Assembly: GCA_037178625.1 (NCBI GenBank) | Contig: CM074127.1 | Location: 2,914,001 to 2,978,000 of the forward strand | Length of the DNA stretch: 64,000 nucleotides | Reading direction: 5' to 3' | Source: Skeletonema tropicum | Lineage: Eukaryota > Bacillariophyta > Thalassiosirophyceae > Thalassiosirales > Thalassiosiraceae | Shown here: positions 44,901-57,435 of the stretch, in pieces | Layout: each line of letters opens with the position of its first letter | Position numbering within the stretch: the stretch's first letter is position 1 | The notes under the pieces: model-generated | Database searches by the model: none | The model's input: only the letters and a program-made list of their open reading frames with translations | Told to the model about the DNA's origin: nothing | Translations under genes and position numbers: made by a program

Positions 44901-47900
44901 TACTGTTGTATGCAATGTAGTTGGTGAGTGAGCCAGCCAAATGAGTAAAAAAGAAAACACAGTAGAAATCAAAAAGAAAACTTACGGATATTTGGTGGGA
45001 TACTTTGTTGGCACCTTAGTCGGATATTTCGTCGGATTCTTTGTCGGCATCTTAGTTGGATATTTCGTAGGATTCTTTGTCGGCAAGCGCGTTGGATCAG
45101 GAGTTGGATCCAAAGTTGGTCTCAAGGTTGGCTTTCGTGAAGGCTGCTTTGTTGGACCTGGTGTAGGATTCTTGGTAGGATACTTTGTTGGGAATTGCGA
45201 CGGTTTCGGAGTTACTTTTGCTGTTGGGAATTGCGTCGGCTTTACAGTTGGCCTCGTTGTAGGTTGAGGCGTTACAGCAGGCTCAGAAAATGATGTCATA
45301 TCAGCTGTGCACGTCGTGTAAGCAAAGCAAGACTCTCCAGTGGGACACGAATCCGACCTCCCCGTAGGGCAAGGAACTGTACAAGATCCATTTGCATCTT
45401 CCAACGATGATCCACAAAAGAATGATTCAGGTTGCACACAAGGCGTGTAGGCATAGCAATTTTCTGCTCCAGGACATTCATTGCTATCTCTACTGGGACA
45501 TGGTTTTGTGCACTTTTCCGACGCTTCCATGTAGCTTAGACCACAATAATAAGACTCGATGGGAACAGGAGAGAAATCGACCGCATCTATAGGCTCATTC
45601 GGCTGACATGGAGTATTCGCGAAGCATGTCTGTCCAAGCGGGCAGACTGACGAAGTCTTCAAGGGACATGGGATGGCACATTGGGTAGATGCATCTTCAA
45701 ATGATACTCCGCAATAGTAAGACTCGGAGGGATAATCAATCGCTGGTTTCGGAGAAGGCTTCCTTGTTGGTACTGTTGCTGATGCGATTGGTTCTGAAAA
45801 TGCAGTAATGTCACCAGCACAGGGAGTGTACGCATAACAACTCCCACCGTCAGGACATACGCCATCTTCACAAGGCACAGCACAGGAACTCGCGTCATTG
45901 AATGAGGAACCACAGAAAAAGGTTTCCGGGTGCAACATAGAACAGGTAGTGTGAGCAAAGCATGCTTCACCTAGAGGACATTCCGCCCCCGACCCTGATG
46001 GACATGGCGTGATGCATTTGCCTGTATCATCGAATGATTTGCCACAGTAATACGAATCGTCAGGTGTCGGAACCGATGAAAACTGCGGGATCCCGTCTGC
46101 ACAAGGTGTATATTTGTGGCATGTCTCGCTCCCAGGGCACTCCTCATCAAGACCACTTGGGCAAGGATCCGTACATGTCGAAGAAGCTTCATCAAAACTC
46201 AAACCGCAATAGAATGTATCTTCTCTCATACATGGGGTGTAACCATAACATTTCTGACCAATCGGGCAATCAATACTCGATCCGCTTTCGCAAGGTAACG
46301 CGCACGTAGACGATGCTTCCTCCCACGTAGCACCACAGAAAAAGGAACCCTTATCACTGCATGGAGTACTTGCAAAGCAAAGCAACCCATTGGGACATTC
46401 ACTAGAGAGGCCAGATGGGCATGGGTGCGCACACGACGAAGATGCCTCATCAAAAGATGTGCCACAGAAATATGAATCTGGTGGCGAAGATTGAACTTCA
46501 TCGTCACAAAGAGTGTACGCAAAACACCCCTGACCGTCTGGGCATTGATCACTTCTGCCCAAATTGCAAGGGATTGAACAAGAATCCCTAGCATCTTCAA
46601 AGGAAATCCCACAGAAGAATGAGCCCGTTTCATCTGGTATCACCGTAGGTATATCATTCGTTGACGAAGGCACATTATTCGGGTCTGAAGTAGATGAACA
46701 TGTCGTGTGCGTGAAACAAGACTGACCAAATGGACACTCACTGCTGCTTCCAGATGGACATGGATTCAAGCAAGAAGCAGCATCTTCAAAGCTAGTTCCA
46801 CACATGAACGAGCCATTGTCGTTACATGTAGTGTAAGGAAAGCAGAAGGTGCTATCAGGACATTCACTATCCAAACCACTTTTGCATGGAAAGAGACAGT
46901 TGGATGCAGCATGGTTCCATGTAGTACCGCAGAAGTAGGTGTCTGAATCATCACACGGAGTATTGGCATAACAAGAATACTCAGGACCAAGTTCAGCGCA
47001 TTCGGTGCTTGATCCGCTCGGGCAGGCAAGTGCACACGATTTTGAAGCATCCGTGTAATTTTTTCCACAGTAGAAAGTTCCCACATCCACAACGTTCTTG
47101 TCGGGATCGTCGACCGGATCGGCACAGGACGTCTCAGCAAAGCAAAATTCATTCTCCGGGCAAGACGCGTCTAAACCATCCGGACAAGCTTGTGCACAAG
47201 TATTATTAGCATCAGCAAAACTTTGCCCACAGAAAAATGATTCGCGGCACTCTGTAGTCGCATAGCATTCATGGCCAAGTGGACATTCATCACCATTTGG
47301 ACATGGGAGTAAGCAATTCACACTCTCGATATCTGTTCCACAGTAAAGGAACGTTGAAACTTGGGGAGCGCTTGTTGCAGACATTTGTTGCATGGAAGCA
47401 GTTGGTACAGACGTCGGTAGTTTTGTCGGAAGTTTCGTTGGCAGTCTCGTTGGATTCCTTGTATCAGACGACGGAGAACCGCCATTTGTCCCGCATGGAG
47501 TATTTGGAAAGCAAGCAAAGCCTTCAGGACACTCAGAAGAAGATCCCGTGGGACAAGGCTTGACACAGTTCGTTGATGCATCATAGAAATCAACCCCACA
47601 GTAGTATGAGTTGGTATCAGAGCAAGGAGTGTACCCGAAACATTTGGAGCCATCAGGACAATCACCGTCTAGACCGCTGGGGCATGGCATCTTACACTCA
47701 CTTGCAGCATCATACCACGTTGTTCCGCAAAAGAAAGAATCGCCTCCACTACAGGGGGTGTTTCCGTAACACGCCTCACCAACTGGACATTCTGCCCCCG
47801 ACCCTGATGGACACGGAAGATGACATCTATCAGACGCATCAATAAAGTCCACACCGCAGTAGAAAGAGTCCTCAGGAATGTCAGCTAAGTTTGGCTCCTC

Positions 47901-50900
47901 TTTTGATGGCGGCGAGATATCATTACATGGTGTATATTTGTGGCATGTCTCGCTCCCAGGGCACTCCTCATCAAGACCACTTGGGCAAGGATCCGTACAT
48001 GTCGAAGAAGCTTCATCAAAACTCAAACCGCAATAGAACGAATCAGACTTGGAGCAGGGAGTGTAACCATAACATTTCTCACCAGCCGGACAGTCAGTAC
48101 TCAAACCACTTTCGCAAGGTAACGCGCACGTAGACGATGCTTCCTCCCACGTAGCACCACAGAAAAAGGAACCCTTATCACTGCATGGAGTACTTGCAAA
48201 GCAAAGCAACCCATTGGGACATTCATTAGAGAGGCCAGATGGGCATGGATGCGCACACGACGAAGATGCCTCATCAAAAGATGTGCCACAGAAATATGAA
48301 TCTGGTGGTACAATGGGAATTGGAGCTAGCGTTGGGGTAGGCACAGCATTTGATCCATCCTCGTTACAAAGAGTGTACGCAAAGCATCCTTCACCATTGG
48401 GGCAGGTACTACTCTGTCCTGTTGGACAGGGGACGCCACATGTTGACGTAGCCTCGTCAAAAGACAATCCACAGAAGAATGATTCAGTTTCATCACATGG
48501 TGTGGAAGGGAAACAAGACTGACCTGTGGGGCAGTCTGACGAAGACCCACTAGGGCAAGGAAGGAGACAGCTTGTTGCGGCATCTGTCCAGCTTGTTCCG
48601 CAGTACATGGCATCACGTTCACCGCAAGGAGTGTACGGATGACACATTTCCCCATCGGGACACTCTGAATGCTTGCTAGACGGACATGGTTGAGAGCAAG
48701 TGAGAGAAGCCTCTTCAAAAGTTGCGCCGCAATAAAATGAGTCGACGGGGATATCAACATCGGGTTGACCGCAAGGAGTGTACCCAAAGCATACGTCGCC
48801 GTTTTCACATTCGTCGTTGCTACCTGAAGGACAAGGCTTTGAGCAAGTAGATGCAGCTTCATCCCACGTTGTACCGCAAAAGAAAGTGTCACGATCTTCA
48901 CATGCAGTATATCCGTAACAACTTTGGCCTGTGGGGCACTCATCTGATGTACCACCTGGACAGGGAACCAAACAGTTTGACGTAGCATCTTCAAAGCTGC
49001 TTCCACAATACAATGAACCGGGAGAAGATGAAGACGGTTCGATATTTGAAGAAATAGGAGTTGGCTCATTGTTTGGTGCACTGGGAGTTGGTTCATTGTC
49101 AGGCAAATCAACACAAGATGTGAAAGAATAGCAGGACATGCCGTCCGGACAATCATTTGTTCCTCCAGGACACGGAAGATTGCAGGTTCCTTCCGCATCT
49201 GCTTTGTCCAAACCACAGTAGAACGTGGTTGTTATTATGTTGTCGGATGTTGGTGTTGGTGCTGTCTCATTTTCGTTACAGGAGGTGAAGGGAATACACG
49301 ATTCACCGGTAGGACATTCGTTCGAGTTACCATTCGGACATGGGACAAGGCACTTCTCATTCGCATCGGCATAATTCGTTCCACAGTAGAAAGAGTCGCG
49401 CTCGCCAGTCGGTGACAGCGACGGTGATGGCCCACCAACACATGTTGTATATTCGTAGCACGCAAGGCCAGTCGGACAATCCACAGAGCCATTGGGACAT
49501 TCAAATTCACACGAATTTGATGCATCGTCAAAGGAAGTTCCACAATAGAAAGAGTCCGTTGGCACGTAACTTTTAGGCGTCGGAGCGTCTGTAGGTGCTT
49601 TCGTATTGAAATCTCCAGTTCCGCAAGTCGTATACGAAAAACAACTGAGACCATTGGGACACTCAGATGCTTCTCCAGAAGGACAAGGAAGTTGACAGTC
49701 AGATGCTTCATCGAAGCTGGTACCACAGAAGTACGATCCGTCGTTATTACACGGCGTATACGCAAAACATCTCATTCCGTCTGGGCAGTCAGAATGCTCA
49801 CCACTTGGACAGGGGTTGGAGCACGTTGAAGATGCCGATTCCCAAGTATATCCGCACATGAACGAGTCGCGATCAGCACATGAGGTTCGAGGGAAACAGC
49901 TCATTCCTGATGGACAGGTATCACTTTTGCCTGACGGACATGGAAGGGAGCAATCACTCGTCGCCTCATCGAAGGTGTATCCACAAAAATAGGAGTCAGT
50001 GGGCCCCGAAGGTTCCGGCTCTTCAACCATATCTTCTATCAAACAAGTCGTGTGAGCAAAACATGTTAAACCATCAGGACAATCACTAGAGAGACCTGAT
50101 GGGCACGGCGCTTCACAATTACCACTTGCTTCGATGTAATTATTTCCACAGTAAAATGTATCTTTGTCGGCACATGTGGTGAATGCAAAGCAGCTCAACC
50201 CTGTTGGGCAATCATCACTTGTCCCCGTTGGGCAAGGATAGTCACATACCGCAGAAGCCTCGTCTAAGTTTGCCCCGCAATAATAAGTGTCTCTATTGGG
50301 ACAAGGCGTGCTCCCGTAACATTGTTCGCCGTCAGGACACTCTGAATCCAATCTTGTTGGGCATGGGTGAGTACATTGTGAAGAAGCCTCTAGGTAGGAA
50401 GTTCCACAGAAGAATGAATCGCCAGGAATATATGGTTCAACTGGTGCTGCCGTAGGTTCATCTATAATGCTATCGGATGACTTGCATGTCGTGTGAGTAA
50501 AGCACGACTCTCCTGATGGACATTCGGTGGGACTACCTGATGGGCAAGGCTCATCGCAGTTTGAGGAAGCATCATCAAAGGACGTCCCGCACATAAAAGA
50601 ATCAGTTTCATCGCATGTTGTGTAAGCATAGCATTGCGTCCCAAAAGGGCATTCAGAGTCTGTCCCAGAAGGACAAGGGTATCGACAACTTGACGCGGCA
50701 TTATTCCATGAAATTCCACAGTAGAAAGTATTTTTCTCCTCACAAGGAGTATGAGAATAACAGCTCATGCCTTCCGGACATCCGTCACTCAACCCGCTCT
50801 CGCACGGCTGCGTACATTGAGTAGCAGCGTGCTCGTACGAATACCCACAATATTTTGTACCGTCATTAACAGCTGGCTCAACGGGTGCACGAGTTGGGGA

Positions 50901-52852
50901 CTGAGTCAGACTCCACATCTTACAGGTTTGAGTCTCATAACAAGAAAGACCAGAAGGACACTCTGAATCCAAACCACTGGAGCAAGGATTTTCACAAGAC
51001 GCACTGGCATCAACAATGCTTACTCCGCAGAAGAATCCATCTTTATCCGAACACGGAGTGTTGGCATAGCAGGCTTGGCCAACAGGACAATCTGTTGACA
51101 GACCAGATGGACACTCATTTAGACACTGTTGCGAGGCCTCCTGGAAAGACGATCCACAATAAAAAGTCCCAGACGGATCATAACTTGGCGATCTCGTCGG
51201 TGATGGACTAGCTTCCTCCAAACAACCCGTAGAAGCGTAACATGTCAAGTTATCTGGACATTCCGTTGGGCTTCCTGAAGGGCATGAAAACTCACAGGCT
51301 GAAGAAGCTTCCATCAATGTGTTCCCACAGAAGAAATCATTTGTTGTAGGTTTCTCTGTTGGCTGCGGTGTTGAGTTTTGCGTAGGATTCGGCGTCACGG
51401 CTGCATCTACCTGCACTATACACTGAGAAACTGCATAACAAAACCCGGTAGCACAATCAGAAATCCCTCCTGGACAAGGATTTCTGCAGCTACTTGCGTC
51501 TTCGATAGAAGATCCACAATAAAAACCTCCACTAGTAGGGCGTTTTGTTGGATTTGGTGTAGCTACTGCAGTCTGTTGCTGAATTGGCGGAGGAGTCGGA
51601 TGCCTTGATGGATCCCTCGTCGGCTCTCGCGTTGGCTCTTTGGTCGGCTCACGCGTCGGATTTCTCGTTGGAATCCTCGTAGGCAGCCTTGTTGGCAATC
51701 GTGTTGGCCCTCTGCTTGGGTCTCTCGTTGGCTCTCTCGTCGGTTCTTTTGTTGGCTCTCTTGTCGGCTCACGTGTAGGCAATCGCGTTGGCAGTCTCGT
51801 CGGAAGTTTAGATGGACGGCGAGACGGATCTCTCGTGGGCTGATACATAAAAAAAACACGAGAGTAAAGGTCAGCTTATTGTTGAACAAGGTTACTACAA
51901 GCATTTTCTATTCAATTACATTTTGATTGCAACTTACCTCACGAGTAGGATCACGCGTTGGCTCGCGAGTTGGTAACTTTGTTGGGAAGCGTGATGGATT
52001 ACGAGTCGGACCACGTGAAGGGTCCCTTGTTGGCTGAAAGTGGAATTGATTGATTGAGATGAACAAAAGAGTGTTAGATTGTATCTTTGGAAACAATTCA
52101 AAATTGCATTGATTCTCGATTTTTTAGGACAGAAGAGTCTACTGCCATCGCAGTCAATCACGAAGACCTGCAACCACCCAAATCTCATTTCTTTTCACAA
52201 ACTAATTATGTGATAAGCAAAATCTTACCTCTCTAGTAGGAAATCTCGAAGGATTCCTTGTTGGCAGCTTGGTCGGATGTCTCGTTGGTAACTTCGTCGG
52301 ATGCCTAGTCTCCCCAAAATTTGTGGGTTCCAATGTCACAGGCAATTGCGTTGGATATTTAGTTGGAAGAGCCGTTGGTTTTTCAGTATTACCCCCAGAA
52401 TTTAGTTGAATTGGTTTCCTCGTCGGGGGGAATGTGGTCGTTCCATCCTCATCTTGCTCCTTCGGATCTTTATAATGCAAGAATTCTGTATCATCCCCTG
52501 CATATACACGTGGATTGAATGGGGTAGAAGAATACAATGTCATGAATTGATTGGCCTCTGCCCATGGCCCCTCCGCATCATCCACTTGGAGTTCTCCGCC
52601 CATCATTGGTATGATACTAAAAAGGTTGCGGCTGACGCTGCTGCCGCTAACTTTATCATCACTGTTGCTTCTTTGTTTAAGTTCTCTATCATTGTCAATG
52701 CCCTCATCCGTATTTGTGTGGAGTGCGAATACATGTTCCAGCACATTGTCTTTGTTTTGTTGTTGCAGTTTGCTTGACGATTTACCAGTCAGGTACACGA
52801 TGGCACAGGCTGTCAGGCTGAACGCCAGGACGACCTTTCTATTGAATTGCAT
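41968..52852 (-). CDS. Giant modular GH18 chitinase with 43 six-Cys modules
   Basis: Four exons (52852-52229, 52033-51938, 51839-44986, 44902-41968) join with correct phase across introns of 195, 98 and 83 bp. Donors are gtaaga, gtaagt and gtaagt; all acceptors are cag. The result is about 3,502 residues. In order: a signal anchor (VVLAFSLTACAIVYLTG), an acidic linker, Pro/Thr/Arg-rich PTRxP repeats, 41 six-cysteine modules of about 45 residues (pattern [FY][FY]CGxSxxxAxxxC...PCPSG...ECPxGxxCxxxTxC), a PT linker, two more such modules (43 in all), another PT linker, a GH18 domain with the complete catalytic motif DGIDLDWE (about residue 2870), five CxxC...CC modules, and a hydrophobic end (FWALFFAALGGAAIMLF) like a GPI or membrane anchor. 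GH18 enzymes cut beta-1,4 GlcNAc chains with retention. The modules are probably carbohydrate-binding (inference). A wall-anchored chitin scaffold and remodelling enzyme is the likely role. Confidence 0.85.
46107..46486. repeat. Duplicated module block, copy 1
   Basis: This part of the giant chitinase gene matches 47931-48310 at an offset of 1,824 bp (608 codons). Tracts of roughly 110 and 180 nt are almost identical, separated by about 70 nt that differ clearly. The pattern suggests gene conversion or a recent exchange between module arrays. Confidence 0.85.
47931..48310. repeat. Duplicated module block, copy 2
   Basis: Partner of the block at 46107-46486 within the same exon, covering three six-cysteine modules. 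Confidence 0.85.
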
Positions 52853-53514
52853 AGTTGAATAAATTGACTTAAACGGTGCAGATAATGAATTGACGTTAGA
52901 GCTTTTACAACGTCAATCAAGGAAGGTAACGGCCGGGTCTGAATGGGTTGTGAATCGATCGACCTGCAGAGATATGTCTAAGATCTAAGTGGATACGATA
53001 TTTGATGTATCTGTGCAATCAACTGCAACTAATTCTCTCAAGCCTTATCAGAAGAATGTTGTTTGAATGCTCCCGCAGGAGGAGGTCCCAGCAAAGGATC
53101 GTGTCGGCTTTGTTTGGTAGTGGCCTTGCCCTCCACCCATGTCTTGTGTTTATCGTTTCATGTGATTGCCTGATAAGTAGATCGGCCCAGGCAAAAGGCC
53201 CAAGCGACCTACTTACGGGATCAAAAGACTGATTTTATCAGCCCTTGCGAAGACGTAAAAGGCCCATGCTACTTCTATCCGAGAGCACACAAAGTATCCG
53301 TATCTTTCCTATTCCATCCGTGGCCTGTCTGCTGACCATCTCCCTCTCTCCTCTCTCTTCCACCCAACTTCGCTCCCGCAACCGCACCGCAAACCGCAAA
53401 CCACCATGTCCCATACTTACTTATGCTTATGTCCTTCATTCCCTATCGTATTTGTGATCTTTCGGCGCCTCATTTTTCAGCTTGTGTTAGTGGCAGTCTA
53501 GCAGTTTATTCGCA
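52853..53514. other. Divergent promoter region, giant chitinase / deubiquitinase
   Basis: A 662-bp region between divergent start codons. It contains a CT-rich patch near 53340-53370. No TATA box was recognised. Confidence 0.5.
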
Positions 53515-56500
53515 ATGATAATGATGCCTATTGTAGCGTATGAGGAAGCGATTGTAAGTTCTCATGTGCTTTGTTTTGTGAAATACCCAAAGGATGCATG
53601 ATATCCACAATGCTCAGAGAAGGCGTCGCATTAGCATTGCACTGCTCTTGTTAACTATGAGACCATCTTATTAACATATACTATATTGTTTGTCATCTTC
53701 CTTTCATGTTTGATATTATAGAGAGATGATAAGGCTCAGGCTTTGCAAGATGGGGCCGATCCTTCTTCGACTTCCAACTCCACCGCATACGTGGTTGAAA
53801 AAGGGTGGTATGATAACTTTTTAGCTTACAAAGATCACGCAAATGCTGCAGGCAATGCTGCTCATCCGGGGAAAATCAGCAATAGAAAATTATTGTTGAA
53901 ATCTTCTCAAGTGGTGAATGAGGATGCATCGTCGTCATTAGAAACAATGAGCGAGAAGGTCGATACCGATACCAACAATTTTGAAACTGATGAGCGTCAA
54001 TTGAGGAGAAAAAGGTGGCAAGGAATTCAAGAACGTAACAAGGAAGAGGACATGAAAACAAACGGTGAACTCTTGGGCGGAAATATGCAGTGCCGTCCAG
54101 AGCTGCATGAGGATGTGGATTATGTGTTGGTGGGGCAGAAGACATGGTCATTTCTTTCCTCCCACTTTTCTTGCGACGTTGAGTTGCCACAACAGCAACT
54201 ACAACAGCAACAGCCAACTCTTTCTCTCGATCGTATTGCAACATCAAACCACAGCAGTGACTCAAAACAGTCAGATATGGATGCTGGGGATGCCGGGAGC
54301 AGCGTAGCGGTTGCTCCTTCTGTGTCATCGTTACTTTCAGAGGGATCTTCGAAGAGCGAGTCTGGAGACGACTTGGTAAGTTTTCCCCTTGCATTTAGTG
54401 GTACATTAGTCGTATGAGTATCTCGACTCACTTTTGTCATGTTTCTCTTGTAATTAGTTTCCATCTCTGGAAAGGGATCCAGCTCCAAGTTCCACGTTTA
54501 CCTCGTCTGCAGTGGTGCCTTACAATCCAGATAATAGCTTCAACACAGCAAAAACTACGCTTGAGGACCTCTATCGAACTGAATCTCGCCAGGAGGCAAG
54601 TGCAAGTGATAATGACACTTCCGACAAAGACACTAGGTCGACACCAACTGAAGAGCAGGAGTGCAGTCATGCCACAAAGAGAAAGCGTGCGACTGGGTTG
54701 GGAAATCTGGGAAATACGTGCTTTATGAATTCAACACTGCAGTGCCTAGCACATACCGGGCCGCTCAGGGAATACTTTTTGAGTGGGCAGTTCAAGACAG
54801 ATTTGAACAAAGACAATCCGTTGGGAACTGGAGGCGAACTTGCATCTGAGTTCGCCAGTCTGTTGCGCCAGATGTGGGGTGTGAAGGTTGACAAAGAGTC
54901 TTCCACTTCAAACAGCGGGATATACACATCATCGAGAGTTTACTCACCTGGAAACTTTGACAGTGGACTGTCATCCGTGACTTACCCTCGCTCTTTCAAG
55001 CATACACTTGGTAAATTTGCGGCACAGTTCATGGGATATGACCAGCATGACTCTCAGGAGCTCTGTGCTTACTTGCTAGATATTTTGCACGAAGATACAA
55101 ATCGAGTGAGGAAGAAGCCATATGTTGAGAAGCCAGAACAAGAAGAGAATGAAAGTGATGAGGTTGCTGCTGATAAGGCATGGAATTTGCATCTACAACG
55201 GGAGGATTCGCGAGTGTTAGAGAATTTCATGGGACAAGTGAAAAGTCGCTTAGAATGCCCAGTTCAAGGTTGTGGAAGAATTTCGACGACTTTTGATCCT
55301 TCAATGTATCTTTCCGTTCCTCTACCTGGATCTACTGACAGAGCGATAAAAGTGACCTATGTGCCTTTGGATCCATCGAAGAAGGCCGCTGATCTGACTG
55401 TGGATGTCTGTAAAAATTCCTCCATATTGGGTCTACGAAAACATGTGGCAGAGTTAGCTAAGGAATGCTATAATCTCAAGGACGATGAACTTCATGTTGA
55501 AGACATAAGTATTGCTGATGTCTTTCAAAACAAGGTGTGGAGATATTTTCATGACGACGATGAGGCCGTCGATGGAATTTCGGAGTCTGATAAAATTTTC
55601 GCTTTCGAGCTGGAACCAAAAGCTGTCGTCAAGAAAGCATTCAATTTGCACCAGCAGGAGAAGGAAGAATCTAGCAACTCTACTGATAGCAAACCAGAGC
55701 AAATTGTCAGCAAGTCACTTGATCCATCGGAGAAACGCAAGCTAGACCAAGATGAACAATGGCAAAAAGTGTTGGAAACTTGTCAAGTTAAATTGAACGA
55801 AGTGGAATTCTCAAGGCTATTGAATTCAACTCGAAGCAAGGATGAAGATCGCCGTGACTTTTATTGCAAGTTAGTGAAATTCATTCAAGGATGTAAAAAG
55901 TGTTCAGATAGTGACTATCCTGACAAGGAGTCTACGGAAGATGTGCCAATGGAAGGTACTGACAAACCCAAACAAAACGGGAGCAAACCTAACCGTGCCG
56001 ACGCTGAAGATGAATCCCTCACCCTCGAGGAATTTTCGGAAATGAGCTCACAATTCAAAACAATTCGATCTCCAAGGGAGCTGGAAGTTCTTGAGTACTG
56101 TGCAATGAAATACTTGCAATTCTTAGCTAGCTTACGTTCTAAAAAGAAGCCTTTGAGTGAAGATGGTGTGGTTGCTCAGTTCACAATAACGAAGGATAGA
56201 CAGAAAATTGGGCCCTTTGTTGCGAGAATTCCCTCGAATATCAATGTCAGCAATCTTCGTGATTTGATTGGACGGCGATTGAGCCATGTCTTCAAGAATG
56301 GCACTGACATCTCAAATGGTGATGCTGCCGACATGACTGCAGAGAAATGCCCGACGTCCTTCGCAAACATTTCTCCTTTGACAGCACTCATGAGGCAAGC
56401 TGCCATGACTGTTGAACCAAAACAGAACAACTCTTCATTTTTGAAGAAGCCTCCGATTGGATCTGTACGAGACAGTAACATTACCAGTATGAATGGCTGT

Positions 56501-57409
56501 CCTGTCTTGGCCGTGCCATCTGACGAAGAGGAGCAAGAGTTGGTGGTGGATAAGGTCGATTTTGCGAAGGGTTGTGCTGTATTTGTGAATTTGCCTACCA
56601 GAGGGCAAGATGACATCAATATTGATGATTTATTGATAAAGGAAGAGTACTTGACTGAAAAGCAAAAGAAGGAAAAGATGCAACCAGCTGATGCAAATGT
56701 GTCACTAATGGATTGTATCACCAAGTATGGGGAAATTGAGCAGCTAGGAGAGCAAGATATGTGGTACTGCAACCGATGCAAGGAACATGTACAAGCATGG
56801 AAAAAGATTCACTTGTACAGGGCACCGCCTATTCTTTTCATTCATCTCAAAAGATTTCACTTTTCGTCTACCACTCACCGTCGGCATAAATTGGATACTC
56901 AGGTTGACTTCCCTTTGAACGACCTTGATCTTCGAGAATTAGTTACACACTGGGATGAAGGGAAAGAGCCGATCTACGACCTTTACGCTGTGAGCAATCA
57001 CTTTGGTGGAGTTGGAGGTGGGCATTATACTGCATACGCGAAAGGAGACGATGGTACATGGTGTAACTTTGACGATAGTAGAGTTACAAGTGGAATAGAT
57101 GAGAGTGAGGTTGTCTCGCCTGCTGCGTATTGCCTTTACTACAAAAGGAAAGATGTCGCCTTCAATTGTGACAAAACGATTGTTGAGGATATGGCAAGAG
57201 GAATGGCTTTGGCGTCAGAAAAGGATTTGTCAACGTCTGACCACATGGAAATTGATAATCAGAGCGATTCGTTCTTATTTCGAAGCGATAGTGCTTCGCC
57301 GTCGGGATTGAGTATGAGTGATGATGTCTCCGTGGATGATGAGCCGCCTCCTTTGACAAGCAGCGACCACGATTTACCGAACAGCTATCACAACTTGCCG
57401 AGGCAATAA
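53515..57409 (+). CDS. Ubiquitin-specific protease, USP4/USP15 (Ubp12) type
   Basis: Three exons (53515-53553, 53722-54375, 54458-57409) join in phase 0 across introns of 168 and 82 bp, giving 1,214 residues. The first exon encodes only 13 residues. Exon 2 contains a DUSP-like segment (VVEKGWYDNFLAYKDH) followed by low-complexity and Gln-rich sequence. Exon 3 carries the catalytic domain: Cys box GLGNLGNTCFMNSTLQCL (about 310-327), QHDSQELCAYLLD, a zinc ribbon (CPVQGCGR and WYCNRCKEH), HLKRFHFS, and His box GGVGGGHYTAYAK (about 1086) with WCNFDDSRV. All catalytic residues appear intact. It removes ubiquitin from substrates; the targets cannot be told. The acidic tail faces the MTHFR-like gene, with only 26 bp between stop codons. 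Confidence 0.92.
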
Positions 57410-57435
57410 AAATAATTCATTTCTACGCTATCTGA

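Noticed and set aside
41968..44940. Stand-alone GH18 gene starting at 44940
   Set aside because: The frame begins with TTG, not ATG, has no signal peptide, and is preceded by a perfect in-phase acceptor joining it to the upstream module array.
44941..45267. Plus-strand Gly/Val/Phe repeat protein (also at 51640-51843)
   Set aside because: Complement of the Pro/Thr repeats of the giant chitinase; the repeat look is inherited from the sense strand.
56176..56781. 201-codon minus-strand frame
   Set aside because: Antisense to the catalytic region of the deubiquitinase, whose frame and motifs are unambiguous.
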